Positions 23,835-32,765 of a stretch of DNA of 57,758 nucleotides are shown here, one piece after another. A program made the translations under genes and the position numbers. Position 1 is the first letter of the stretch. Each line of letters opens with the position of its first letter. This stretch comes from Gammaproteobacteria bacterium (lineage in GTDB: Bacteria > Pseudomonadota > Gammaproteobacteria > Arenicellales > Arenicellaceae): contig JAKVBA010000030.1 in the NCBI GenBank assembly GCA_022447525.1, positions 12,875 to 70,632 on the forward strand, given 5' to 3'. The notes beneath the pieces are model-generated. The model was given only the letters and a program-made list of their open reading frames with translations, was not told the origin of the DNA and made no database searches.

Positions 23835-26537
23835 ATGGATAATCCTCATATCATCCTTATTGATGGTTCATCGTATTTGTATAGGGCGTTTTACGTACCT
23901 CAATTAAAACGTATGCAAACTACAGATGGTCAACCGACCGGTGCTGTGTACGGAACTATTAATATGATTAAAAGTCTGATGCAGGATTACCCTAGTGCGA
24001 AATTGGTTGCGATTTTTGATGCCAAGGGCAGAAACTTTCGTCATGAGCTCTATAGCGAATACAAGGCCAATAGACCACCTATGCCGGATGAACTTCGTAG
24101 TCAAATCAATTATGTACATCGAGGCATCAAAGCAATGGGTATTCCATTGATTGCAACACCGGGCGTGGAAGCCGATGACGTTATCGGTGCCTATGCTAAA
24201 AAAGCCAGTGAGGAGGGACACACTGTTCTAGTAGCTAGTGGAGATAAAGATCTGGCACAGATTGTTAATGATAAAGTGAATCTAATCGACACCATGAAAA
24301 AAGTCATTATGGATGAAAATGGTGTGATCGAAAAGTTTGGAGTTAGACCTGATCAAATTATTGACTACTTAGCATTGATGGGCGACACATCGGATAATGT
24401 TCCCGGTGTGCCTAAGGTTGGCCCAAAAACCGCAGTAAAGTGGTTGCTCGAATATGGCTCGATACAAGGTATTATTGAAAACGCGGATAATATCGGTGGT
24501 AAGGTGGGCGAAAATCTGCGGGAGTTTATTCCCCAGTTACCACTTTCAAAACAGCTTGTAACCATTAAAACTGATTTGGATTTAGAAATTCCAATCGGTG
24601 ATCTCGGTCTGAGGCAAGCCGACACACCAGCCCTGATAGATCTATATCAAACGCTGCAATTTAAGAAATGGTTAGCGGAAATGGGGGAGGCCCTTGGTAG
24701 TGATGCTGGCCAACCCACTACTGAATATAAGATAGGAGACTATGAATTAATTCTTGAGAAGGAACCTTTTGAGAATTGGCTCGATACGCTTGCAAAAAGT
24801 GAAGGTTTTGCTTTTGACACCGAGACGACTTCGGTCAACGCGCAGGAGGCCGAATTAGTAGGTCTCTCCTTTTCAGTAGAAAGTGGCCATGCGGCTTACG
24901 TTCCAGTTGCGCATAGTTATGAAAATGCACCCAAGCAGTTAGAAAGAGATTGGGTGCTAGCGAAGATTAAGTCCTTGCTCGAGGATGAACACCTTCCCAA
25001 AATTGGGCAAAACTTAAAGTATGACATGAGCGTGTTGGCAAACTATAACATACACATGAAAGGAGTCAGTTTTGACACAATGCTGCAGTCTTATGTTTTG
25101 AACAGTGTTGCAACAAAGCATGATATGGGTTCTCTTTCTGAAAAATATTTAGGGCATACGCCTGTGCCTTTCACCGAAGTCGCTGGTAAAGGAAAAGCCC
25201 AAGTTTCGTTTGATAAGGTTGATCTTGGTCAAGCTGGACATTATGCGGCAGAGGACGCAGATGTAACTCTCAGATTACATCATCGATTAATGCCTCTATT
25301 AACGGCCGAACCTTATTTGCATCGGGTCTACAATACAGTTGAGATTCCTTTGGTTCCAGTTCTTTCAAGAATGGAAGATGCCGGTGTTAAGGTCGATGAC
25401 ACTATGTTGCTAAAACAAAGCCAAGAATTATTGGCGTCAATGCAAGCCGCAGAACAAAAGGCTTACCAGTTAGCTAAAGGGGAGTTTAACTTGGCCTCAC
25501 CCAAACAGATACAGGAGGTGTTGTACGAGCGACTGGAGCTTCCTGTTTTGAAAAAGACGCCAAAAGGAGCCCCCTCGACCGCTGAAGACGTGTTACAGGA
25601 ACTTGCATTAAAGCACGATTTGCCTCGATTGATCCTCGAGCATCGAAGCCTCGGTAAGTTGAAGTCTACGTATACTGATAAGTTGCCACTGATGATTAAT
25701 TCGCGGACTGGTCGAGTTCATACCTCCTACCATCAGGCAGTTACAGCCACGGGTAGACTGTCCTCGAGTGAGCCCAATTTACAGAATATTCCAATACGAA
25801 CCGCGGAGGGAAGGCGAATTCGGGAGGCTTTTGTAGCTGAATCGGGTTGCTTGGTGATGGCAGCTGACTACTCTCAGATTGAGCTCAGAATTATGGCGCA
25901 CTTATCGGGAGATGAAGCGTTACTGAATGCATTTAACCAGGGTTTAGATATACACAGTGCTACCGCAGCAGAAATTTTTGACGTGTCACTGGAGAACGTT
26001 TTAGGTGAGCAGAGGCGTCACGCTAAAGCAGTCAATTTCGGTTTGATTTATGGCATGTCGGCTTTTGGACTATCCAAGCAAATTAATGTAAGTCGACAAC
26101 AAGCTCAGGACTATATTGATGCTTATTTTAATCGCTATCCTGGAGTCAAAGGATATATGGATCAGACCAGAGAACGCGCTCAAGACCAAGGCTACGTAGA
26201 GACCGTATTTGGTCGGAGATTGTATTTACCCGACATTAACTCCAAGAATCACAATATGCGCCAATACGCGGAGCGAACGGCAATAAACGCTCCAATGCAA
26301 GGCACTGCAGCAGATATAATAAAACTAGCAATGATCGAGGTAGACAAGTATGTGGCAAGTACAAAAGCAGTCAAGATGATTATGCAGGTGCATGACGAGT
26401 TAGTTTTTGAGGTCGAGGAGTCTGAGATCGAGGTTGTCGTTCAGCACGTCAAGGCAGTTATGGAATCGGTTGCTAACTTAGATGTCCCGTTATTGGTCGA
26501 GGCTGGCTTTGGTAATAATTGGGCTGAGGCTCATTAG
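23835..26537 (+). CDS. polA: DNA polymerase I
   Basis: A 900-residue three-domain polymerase. The 5'-3' exonuclease is at residues 1-290 (LIDGSSYLYRAFY, DAKGRNFRHELY, TPGVEADDVIG). The 3'-5' exonuclease runs from about 300 to 500, with its catalytic Asp-Glu in FDTETTS and YAAEDADVT. The polymerase domain carries motif A DYSQIELR, motif B with RRHAKAVNFGLIYG and motif C HDELVFEV. All catalytic acids seen are intact, so proofreading should work. It fills repair gaps and processes Okazaki fragments. Two envelope genes follow on the same strand. Confidence 0.98.
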   Translation: MDNPHIILIDGSSYLYRAFYVPQLKRMQTTDGQPTGAVYGTINMIKSLMQDYPSAKLVAIFDAKGRNFRHELYSEYKANRPPMPDELRSQINYVHRGIKAMGIPLIATPGVEADDVIGAYAKKASEEGHTVLVASGDKDLAQIVNDKVNLIDTMKKVIMDENGVIEKFGVRPDQIIDYLALMGDTSDNVPGVPKVGPKTAVKWLLEYGSIQGIIENADNIGGKVGENLREFIPQLPLSKQLVTIKTDLDLEIPIGDLGLRQADTPALIDLYQTLQFKKWLAEMGEALGSDAGQPTTEYKIGDYELILEKEPFENWLDTLAKSEGFAFDTETTSVNAQEAELVGLSFSVESGHAAYVPVAHSYENAPKQLERDWVLAKIKSLLEDEHLPKIGQNLKYDMSVLANYNIHMKGVSFDTMLQSYVLNSVATKHDMGSLSEKYLGHTPVPFTEVAGKGKAQVSFDKVDLGQAGHYAAEDADVTLRLHHRLMPLLTAEPYLHRVYNTVEIPLVPVLSRMEDAGVKVDDTMLLKQSQELLASMQAAEQKAYQLAKGEFNLASPKQIQEVLYERLELPVLKKTPKGAPSTAEDVLQELALKHDLPRLILEHRSLGKLKSTYTDKLPLMINSRTGRVHTSYHQAVTATGRLSSSEPNLQNIPIRTAEGRRIREAFVAESGCLVMAADYSQIELRIMAHLSGDEALLNAFNQGLDIHSATAAEIFDVSLENVLGEQRRHAKAVNFGLIYGMSAFGLSKQINVSRQQAQDYIDAYFNRYPGVKGYMDQTRERAQDQGYVETVFGRRLYLPDINSKNHNMRQYAERTAINAPMQGTAADIIKLAMIEVDKYVASTKAVKMIMQVHDELVFEVEESEIEVVVQHVKAVMESVANLDVPLLVEAGFGNNWAEAH

Positions 26538-26639
26538 TTTAGCTGTCGGCAAGACAGAGAATTTTAGATGGTTTAGAATCTTCCCGTTAACCCATTTAGA
26601 GTACGCATGCGAATGGACCACAGGGTAGAGAGTTTTAAG

Positions 26640-28043
26640 ATGCGAAAGTTACCTGTTACGTTATCCATTGTCGGGGTGTTGACCCTGCTAACCATATGGT
26701 TATGGCCGTCAGAGGCTCCTAGTAACTCGGCTGATCCCGGCACAGACGTGGGTAAAGAGTTGGTGTACTCAGATGATCTCTCCACATTTCGAAGCACAGA
26801 AACAGCCTCGTCCCAAGACCTTGAAGATTCGTCTTGGTCCTATCATCCTGACGCTGGGCACCAGCAGCTTGACTCTGAAGATAGTTATATCCTCAATGCC
26901 GGGTTTGAATCAGCGAACCTGAAGTTTTCTGCAGGACAAATAGATCTGGCAATCGCTGCCTACCGGCAGTTGATTGAAGACTATCCAATGTTTGTTGAGC
27001 CTTACATAAACTTGGCCGCTGCGCAGGCGCAAAAGGGCGACCTAAGCTCTGCACGAAAAACATTAATGCAAGGAGCTCAGGCGAATGAATCAACCAGAGT
27101 GCTTTTTGATAGTTTGAGTAAGTTGCATGGAGCGCTTGCCGCGCAAGCTTACAGAAGCGCGTTAGAGACCAGTGGGGAATCAAGCATACAGACTAAACTG
27201 CCTAAGATTAGAGATCTGTCGACCGACTTTGAATATGCACAAAAAGTGGATTCGCTGAATAAGTTGCTGGAAAATGAAAAGACTAAACAGGCCACGCTAT
27301 CAGCAAATAGTGAGGCCCTTGCGACCGCACAAAAGCAATTAGTACAGTCTAAACAGGCATTGGGTGAATTGGAATTAGTTCGGGAAAATTTGGAGGAAGC
27401 TCTTAAGCTTGAACGCCAGAAAAGCGAAGTCGCGGCCGCTCAATTAGCGTCCGTTGAGAAACAAGCTGCAGAAGTAGAGTCAGACTTGATGGCAAAACTC
27501 AGGATTGAGTTGGCCAATGCTGAATCCGCACTGAGCAAAGCCAATATTGAAACTAAAACTCTGATTGCTAAAAATCAAGACCTTAGCCGACAAATTGAAG
27601 TTGCTAATGTGGAGGGGACTAGTGTATCGATTGCGGCTGTAAAGCCGGTTCAAAACAAAAATCAGCCACCTAGAGTTTTTGATCAAGCGATGAAGCAAGC
27701 CGCGATTGATTTGATTAAAGCTTGGGCGCAGACATGGTCAAATCAAGACGTTGATGCCTATCTGTCTTTTTACCAGAGCGACTATACATCCAGTTCAAAT
27801 TTATCAAGGGCTCAGTGGGTTGATCAAAGACGCATTCGTTTAACCAATAAGAGCTTTATTAACGTCAAAGTTAGAGACTTTTTGGTGATTCCCACAGCGA
27901 ACGGTTTTTCTGTGACTTTCACCCAACATTACCAGTCAAATACGCTTGATGACACCATCAGAAAGAGAATTGACTTTGCCTTACTTCCCGGACAGCCACT
28001 CAGTACCGCTAAAATAAGTTCTGAGAAAATAGTTAGTAGATAA
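26640..28043 (+). CDS. Membrane-anchored TPR/coiled-coil protein with C-terminal NTF2-like (Csd6-type) domain
   Basis: About 467 residues from the ATG at 26640 (GAGAG seven bases upstream); the frame also allows 26607. The N terminus is a membrane anchor (VTLSIVGVLTLLTIWLW). TPR-like helices lie near residues 85-160 (LAIAAYRQLIEDYPMFVEPYINLAA), and a long Gln/Glu/Lys/Ala coiled coil near 195-325. A C-terminal NTF2-like domain (WAQTWSNQDVDAYLSFYQSDY, near 360-465) is of the type fused to YkuD enzymes such as H. pylori Csd6. The next gene, 13 bp on, carries the same domain attached to a YkuD catalytic domain, so this may be a periplasmic scaffold for it. No enzymatic residues are seen. Confidence 0.75.
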   Translation: MRKLPVTLSIVGVLTLLTIWLWPSEAPSNSADPGTDVGKELVYSDDLSTFRSTETASSQDLEDSSWSYHPDAGHQQLDSEDSYILNAGFESANLKFSAGQIDLAIAAYRQLIEDYPMFVEPYINLAAAQAQKGDLSSARKTLMQGAQANESTRVLFDSLSKLHGALAAQAYRSALETSGESSIQTKLPKIRDLSTDFEYAQKVDSLNKLLENEKTKQATLSANSEALATAQKQLVQSKQALGELELVRENLEEALKLERQKSEVAAAQLASVEKQAAEVESDLMAKLRIELANAESALSKANIETKTLIAKNQDLSRQIEVANVEGTSVSIAAVKPVQNKNQPPRVFDQAMKQAAIDLIKAWAQTWSNQDVDAYLSFYQSDYTSSSNLSRAQWVDQRRIRLTNKSFINVKVRDFLVIPTANGFSVTFTQHYQSNTLDDTIRKRIDFALLPGQPLSTAKISSEKIVSR

Positions 28044-28056
28044 ATCAGTGATTTAG

Positions 28057-29286
28057 ATGGTAATAAGATCTTATTTGACAACTGCATTAAGAACAGCCTT
28101 TTGCTGTATCGCAATACTGCTAGGTCTGTTTTTGCCTATTGAGTCTTTTGCTGACGGTACTCAAAACGTTGGAGCTGGAGATAAAGGCTATGAACCTGCC
28201 ATCATCGAGGTTTTAGAGCGACTAGAGTCTGGCGAGCTAGAACGCGCCTTGAGCTTGGTGGAACTTCATTTGGTAAATCACCCCAAGAGTCGAATTGCGC
28301 ATCTGCTGCGAGCGGACATATTGAATGCGCAAGGCAATCCTTTTTATGAAATCGGACAGGGCTCGGCTCTTCCAGTAAAGGATTTGCAGGGACTCAAACA
28401 CCAAATAAAAGCTCGTTGGCAGCATAGTAAGGTGCACTCTCTGGTAGCAAAAGAGAAAGTACCTAGCTCACTATTGCATATCGGAGACCATCCCTATGTC
28501 CTAGTAGCTGATATGCAAAATGGTCGACTTTATGTTTATCAAAATAGTGAAGGTCAGCCAGAGTTGATTCGCGATTACTATATGTCTGTTGGTTCAGCTG
28601 GTTATGGTAAGCAGGTAGAAGGCGACAATAAAACTCCCATCGGGGTTTACCATGTTAACCGTTACATAGAGGGTAAAAGACTGCCTGATTTGTATGGAAA
28701 AGGAGCCTTTCCAGTAAATTACCCAAACAAATATGACCGGTTCCTTAAGCGCACGGGATACGGTATTTGGTTACACGGGACACCGTCAACTACCTATGCA
28801 AGAGAGCCGTGGACCAGTGAAGGATGCTTCGTCTTGAGCAATGAAGATCTTCTGGATGTAGCAAAATTTGTCAGCGCAGAAGCGAAAACTCCCGTAATCT
28901 TAAGTGACCATATTGAATGGGTTGGCAGACAAGAGCTTGATAGAAAACGACGGAAATTCCTGAGCGTGGTAAATAAGTGGCAGTCTGATTGGGAAAGTGT
29001 TGATACCTCAGCTTACCTCTCAAATTACACAACTGATCGATTGAACTTTGGAGCTACGTCTTACCATAGTTGGGCAGCAAAAAAGAAAAAGCTTAACAAG
29101 TCTAAAACATTTATTCAGGTCGATATTGATGTTGAAGAGATGTTTTTATATCCGGGCGAGACTGACATGTTTGTTGTTAGCTTCAAACAAAATTATCTCA
29201 GTAACAACTTTCAAAGCCAGCAACGCAAAAAACAATATTGGAAAAAAGATAATCTAGGGGTTTGGAAGATTATTTACGAGGGTTAG
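28057..29286 (+). CDS. YkuD-domain L,D-transpeptidase or L,D-carboxypeptidase with C-terminal NTF2-like domain
   Basis: A 409-residue exported protein with a signal peptide ending near ESFA-DG (residue 31). A short helical TPR-like region (about 45-90) precedes the YkuD catalytic domain (about 145-290). The active-site motif is intact: LHGTPST, then EGC (Cys in TSEGCFVLSN). The C-terminal NTF2-like domain (about 300-409) matches the architecture of H. pylori Csd6 and C. jejuni Pgp2, which trim peptidoglycan peptides and set cell shape; the catalytic domain also resembles E. coli YafK/DpaA. The exact reaction cannot be told from sequence. It is in an operon with the preceding TPR protein. Confidence 0.88.
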   Translation: MVIRSYLTTALRTAFCCIAILLGLFLPIESFADGTQNVGAGDKGYEPAIIEVLERLESGELERALSLVELHLVNHPKSRIAHLLRADILNAQGNPFYEIGQGSALPVKDLQGLKHQIKARWQHSKVHSLVAKEKVPSSLLHIGDHPYVLVADMQNGRLYVYQNSEGQPELIRDYYMSVGSAGYGKQVEGDNKTPIGVYHVNRYIEGKRLPDLYGKGAFPVNYPNKYDRFLKRTGYGIWLHGTPSTTYAREPWTSEGCFVLSNEDLLDVAKFVSAEAKTPVILSDHIEWVGRQELDRKRRKFLSVVNKWQSDWESVDTSAYLSNYTTDRLNFGATSYHSWAAKKKKLNKSKTFIQVDIDVEEMFLYPGETDMFVVSFKQNYLSNNFQSQQRKKQYWKKDNLGVWKIIYEG

Positions 29287-29361
29287 AAGTGGTACTCAAG
29301 TCGGTCTCTTATAAGCTCTGTATTAGACTTGTTTGAGTACGCAGATGACGAAGATCGTGAT

Positions 29362-30558
29362 TTATTTTTTAGCTGCCAAAGCCTTTTTTCTTTTGGGTAA
29401 GTTAATCTTTAGCCACTGCACTATATCTTCCCAGATTAATTGAGACTCTTTTCGGCTGGGCATTTCCCATGCGTGTGGAAGCTCAAGTGTGATGACCGGT
29501 ATGTTCAAGTTTATTCCTGCATAATTCCCTAAAGAGCCAGGGTAAGTTCCCAATAAGTTCAGCCGCAGTTTGCCCAAACTTTTTGGGGCTGTATTGAGCC
29601 GTTGTGCATCAAAATCCACAACGCCATAGGGTGCATGAATAGAAATAATTGCATCTGGCCTAAATTGATGAATTTCATCAACTAGCCACTGCGTTTCGGG
29701 TTCGCTATTGGGTGTTAGTCCTGGATATTTTCTGGGGTTACTGCCGCCCTTGGTTTTCCAGTATTTGAGTGCATTTTTTGTCCAGTCCTCTGATGGTAGG
29801 TTGCGATTTAAGTCTATTCCATTCTTATTAGTTCTCGTTGCTCCCCGTTTCAGCAGACCGTCGGGGTTCATTGCTGGAACAACGTGCCAGTGAAACAGAC
29901 CAGAATGGTGTTTGTTCAGGGTCTCTATCCAGCGGAATGTTATGCTAACGGAGGTAAGTTCGTCTCCGTGGGTCCCACCAATAACCAGTACTCGGCCAAT
30001 AGGTTCTTTGTCCTTGATCGGTGGAAACTCTCTTAACATCAATGGGACGCCTCCAACAGATTCACAGCCGCTAAGTTCGAGCTTTGATGCCATGCAGGAA
30101 TCCATCGAAACGCTAGCTAACCTGTTAGAGATCTTTTTACAGAAATTGATTCTCTCTCGCTGGTGCGGAAGCCGGTCTCGACCTGTATCAAATACGCTGC
30201 AATTAGCCTGGTAGCTTTGCATTTCCTTGGGTTTTTCATGGACTGTTGGTTTCGTATCTTCAACCGCGAGTATCGATGAGTTGTCGATTGCAGCAAATCC
30301 TAAAGAAGCCACCAAGTCTTCAGCATCTTTGCTATTGAGTTTACTGCCAGTGCCTGTGATTTCGATGGCTCGGTTTGACGGTTTAGCAAACGCTGTTTGT
30401 TGGTCTTTTGCGGTCGAGTGCTCGATGATATCTTCCTTGGATTGATTAAATTCATCTCGCTCTTTTTGATCGGCCACGCAAGCCGATAACAAGAGCACAG
30501 CGAGAAATACCAACTTGCTTAGGAAACAATTAAATCCGCTTGTTAGCCAAAAAGTCAT
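29362..30558 (-). CDS. M14-family zinc carboxypeptidase lipoprotein, MpaA-like murein peptide amidase
   Basis: About 398 residues from the ATG at 30558; a GTG at 30582 also lies in frame but would be almost at the predicted transcription start. The N terminus is a lipoprotein signal with lipobox LLSAC, and a Ser/Lys/Asp-rich linker runs to about residue 150. The catalytic domain has zinc ligands His and Glu in GGTHGDE, the third His in ISIHAPY, NRNLP and the catalytic Glu in ITLELPHAWE, as in MpaA and related M14 amidases that remove diaminopimelate from murein tripeptides. Being a lipoprotein it would act in the periplasm, unlike cytoplasmic MpaA. The substrate is inferred from similarity and from the neighbouring YkuD gene. 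Confidence 0.85.
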   Translation of the reverse strand: MTFWLTSGFNCFLSKLVFLAVLLLSACVADQKERDEFNQSKEDIIEHSTAKDQQTAFAKPSNRAIEITGTGSKLNSKDAEDLVASLGFAAIDNSSILAVEDTKPTVHEKPKEMQSYQANCSVFDTGRDRLPHQRERINFCKKISNRLASVSMDSCMASKLELSGCESVGGVPLMLREFPPIKDKEPIGRVLVIGGTHGDELTSVSITFRWIETLNKHHSGLFHWHVVPAMNPDGLLKRGATRTNKNGIDLNRNLPSEDWTKNALKYWKTKGGSNPRKYPGLTPNSEPETQWLVDEIHQFRPDAIISIHAPYGVVDFDAQRLNTAPKSLGKLRLNLLGTYPGSLGNYAGINLNIPVITLELPHAWEMPSRKESQLIWEDIVQWLKINLPKRKKALAAKK

Positions 30559-30590
30559 CTGCACCATCAGCAAAAAAGACACGAGTTGTA

Positions 30591-30618
30591 ATTATAACGT
30601 AAACAACAAGTCTGTAGA
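30591..30618 (-). promoter_or_regulatory. Probable sigma-70 promoter of the M14 peptidase gene
   Basis: Reading leftward, TCTACA (30613-30618, 4 of 6) is followed after 16 nt by a perfect TATAAT (30591-30596). It predicts initiation near 30584, about 26 nt before the ATG at 30558. Confidence 0.5.
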
Positions 30619-30742
30619 ATGATGAAGAGCTGTAGAGTGAAGATGAACGGTAACGCGAGCACCGATGAATTCGGCTAGCTCCGATCAATTTAGCGGGTAT
30701 TGACTCATGTCGCTAACAAGATAACGAGTATATAGTTTGCCG

Positions 30743-30827
30743 TTGAGGCTAGTTGTGAGGAATATGTTGAGGAATGAATGTTGAGGGGCGTTGAGGAATG
30801 ATAGCTTTTATGAAATTAGCTTTGAGG
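30743..30827 (+). repeat. Cluster of short direct repeats TTGAGG(AAT)
   Basis: TTGAGG occurs at 30743, 30767, 30781, 30791 and 30822, with a related GTGAGGAAT at 30755. GTTGAGGAATGA is present in two exact copies (30766-30777 and 30790-30801). The cluster lies upstream of the structured G6 element in a non-coding gap. Four copies contain AGGA. Confidence 0.6.
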
Positions 30828-30853
30828 ATCGAACAACTTGTATCTAGGTAGTT

Positions 30854-30940
30854 TAGGCAAGATGCCTAGAGTAGACGAATACCTTTTCGGGTATTCCAAA
30901 GGGGGGATGTCGTATGGGGGGACTGTATCTACTCTAGGCA
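30854..30940 (+). ncRNA. Candidate structured non-coding element with two G6 runs
   Basis: A perfect 13-bp outer stem (30863-30875 with 30928-30940) encloses a 7-bp hairpin GAATACC/GGTATTC (30877-30883 with 30890-30896) and a single-stranded segment with GGGGGG (30901-30906), 9 nt, GGGGGG (30916-30921). Upstream, TAGGCA (30854-30859) can pair with TGCCTA (30863-30868), competing with the outer stem, so two exclusive folds are possible. It lies in the 542-bp gap between the M14 gene and engB, the neighbourhood where Spot 42 or ErsA sits in relatives, but shows no likeness to them and no terminator. Strand is unproven. The rest of the gap holds the repeats and promoter listed separately and no credible ORF. 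Confidence 0.45.
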
Positions 30941-31124
30941 ATTCTTCCTGCAGATAACGTCTCCCAACCCGTCATCGCACACCTCGCAGACAATAAGAGC
31001 CCAAGCTGGATTTTGATTCAGCCACACCCCTATAACTGCTAACAAATGATCTTACCCGACAACCATAAATGAAAAATCAGACTAATACAAGATAAAATCT
31101 CCAACACCAAAGGATTATTTAGTG

Positions 31125-31775
31125 TTAAGCAAGTGTTGAATTATCGATCCATTCTTGGATCTGCTGTCTCATGGCGTTCACTCCAGTGAAATTTAGTGAC
31201 GAAAATGGTTCGACCGCGAATGTTCCTTTTACTTTAGCCAGTTCTTTTTCAACTTGTAAAACCGTACTTGCTATTTTCCCGCGCTTAAATTTATCGGCCT
31301 TTGTCAGCAAGACTTGAGTAGGGAGGTTCGATTCGCTAGCCCATTTAATCATTTGCCGATCCAGCGCTGAGAGTGGATGACGGATATCCATTAACAGTAC
31401 TAACACTAGCAGATTTTCGCGCTCAGTTAGATACTTCTGAATCGTTGCTTCCCAGTCTTTTTTGACGTCAAGTGGAACTTGAGCGAATCCATACCCGGGC
31501 AAATCAACCAAGCGAGCTTCGTTACCCAGTGAGAAAAAATTAATTTGTTGGGTCCGACCGGGAACTTTACTAGTCCTGGCTAGTTTGCGTCGATTACAGA
31601 GTGCGTTTATGGCACTGGATTTACCTACGTTAGAGCGACCAGCAAACGCAATTTCCACACACTGATCTATTGGAAATTGGTGCGGTTTTGCTGCTCCTAG
31701 CACAAACTCTGGATTGAGAAGGCAGCGAGGTAAGGGCGCAGATTTATCACTCGAGTTTTGATTCTTTGCAGTCAT
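31125..31775 (-). CDS. engB: Ribosome biogenesis GTPase EngB (YihA/YsxC)
   Basis: A 216-residue TRAFAC GTPase. It has P-loop GRSNVGKSS (residues 46-54), switch G2 around RTSKVPGRTQQINFF, G3 DLPGYGFA, G4 TKAD (in LLTKADKFKRG) and G5 near PFSSLN. EngB is needed for maturation of the 50S subunit. Length is that of the family. It is divergent from the cytochrome c4 gene, an order shared with Pseudomonas. Confidence 0.97.
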   Translation of the reverse strand: MTAKNQNSSDKSAPLPRCLLNPEFVLGAAKPHQFPIDQCVEIAFAGRSNVGKSSAINALCNRRKLARTSKVPGRTQQINFFSLGNEARLVDLPGYGFAQVPLDVKKDWEATIQKYLTERENLLVLVLLMDIRHPLSALDRQMIKWASESNLPTQVLLTKADKFKRGKIASTVLQVEKELAKVKGTFAVEPFSSLNFTGVNAMRQQIQEWIDNSTLA

Positions 31776-31885
31776 AAACAGAGTCTAACAAAAAAACTGA
31801 AATCAAAGGCTCAAAATAGTAAATTGAATACTCCATTGTGAGAAAGATTGAATGTTGGAAATTTGCCTAAAAGCACTTGGCTAGC

Positions 31886-31914
31886 TTGTGAATATGGCCT
31901 GTAAATGATATAAA
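31886..31914 (+). promoter_or_regulatory. Probable sigma-70 promoter of the cytochrome c4 gene
   Basis: TTGTGA (31886-31891, 4 of 6), a 17-nt spacer and TATAAA (31909-31914, 5 of 6). Transcription would start near 31921, about 67 nt before the start codon. Confidence 0.5.
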
Positions 31915-31987
31915 TCCGCTCACTTGAAAAAGCCCGTGTACTGCCTTTCATGCGGCTTATTCCTTTTGGCTTAGTTAGGAGGCCATT

Positions 31988-32602
31988 ATGTTGAAAAAAA
32001 TTCTATTTATCACTGGCTCAGCAGTTCTACTAATGAGTTCAGAATCGTTCGCCGCGGGCGATCCCGAGGCGGGTAAAACTAAGTCAGCTGTTTGCGCGGC
32101 TTGCCACGGAGCCAAGGGTGTTAGTACTTTGCCCGTAAACCCTAACTTGGCTGGGCAGGTCCCTGGTTACATTGCTGGACAATTAAAAGCTTTCAAGTCA
32201 GGTGAGCGCAAGAACGCCATCATGGCTTCTCAAGTTATTAACTTGAGTGAAGAGGATATGAACGACCTTGACGCTTTCTATGCGTCAATGCCGCCGAGCA
32301 AGGATGTAAGCTTGACTGAAGAAGCGGCGCAATTGGCAGTCGCGGGCGAGGCGATTTACAGAGGTGGATACGCGCAGAGGGGTGTTTCGGCTTGTAAGGC
32401 ATGTCACGGACCCAAAGGTTCTGGTATCGCGAAGCACTATCCGCGAGTTTCAGGTCAGCATATGGAGTACCTAGAGCAGAGTCTACTAGCGTTCAAAAAA
32501 GGCGAAAGAATTGGGCACAATGGTATTATGTACGACATTTCTTTTAGTCTATCGGAGCAACAGATCAAAGAATTGTCGGCTTACATGGCGGGTTTGAAGT
32601 AA
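31988..32602 (+). CDS. cc4: Dihaem cytochrome c4
   Basis: A 204-residue periplasmic protein with a Sec signal (cleavage near SFA-AGD, residue 23). There are two c-type haem sites, CAACH (Cys36, Cys39, His40) and CKACH (Cys136, Cys139, His140), with methionines available as distal ligands in each half (e.g. AIMASQ and GIMYDIS). The tandem-domain structure and length are typical of cytochrome c4, an electron donor to terminal oxidases or denitrification enzymes. A strong AGGAGG lies just before the ATG. A terminator follows, so it is monocistronic. Confidence 0.95.
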   Translation: MLKKILFITGSAVLLMSSESFAAGDPEAGKTKSAVCAACHGAKGVSTLPVNPNLAGQVPGYIAGQLKAFKSGERKNAIMASQVINLSEEDMNDLDAFYASMPPSKDVSLTEEAAQLAVAGEAIYRGGYAQRGVSACKACHGPKGSGIAKHYPRVSGQHMEYLEQSLLAFKKGERIGHNGIMYDISFSLSEQQIKELSAYMAGLK

Positions 32603-32619
32603 AGAAAACTACAAAAAGC

Positions 32620-32649
32620 AAAAAAAGCGATCATACGATCGCTTTTTTT
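32620..32649 (+). terminator. Rho-independent terminator after cytochrome c4
   Basis: AAAAAAAGCGATC (32620-32632), loop ATAC, GATCGCTTTTTTT (32637-32649). The stem is perfect and ends in seven T; the A-tract would also allow reverse termination. Confidence 0.92.
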
Positions 32650-32765
32650 ATGTCTGCGATAGCCCAGTGATGCGGTCAGTTTAAAGGAATAAATTTGCGA
32701 TTAAAGCACCCGGTCCAAGACGATAACCCTGAGCAGCTATCGCTGCGCAATGGTAAACTGTGGCA

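Noticed and set aside
30854-30940. Identification as Spot 42 or ErsA because of the position near polA and engB.
   Set aside because: No sequence likeness to Spot 42, no Rho-independent terminator with a U-tract, and three genes now separate it from polA.
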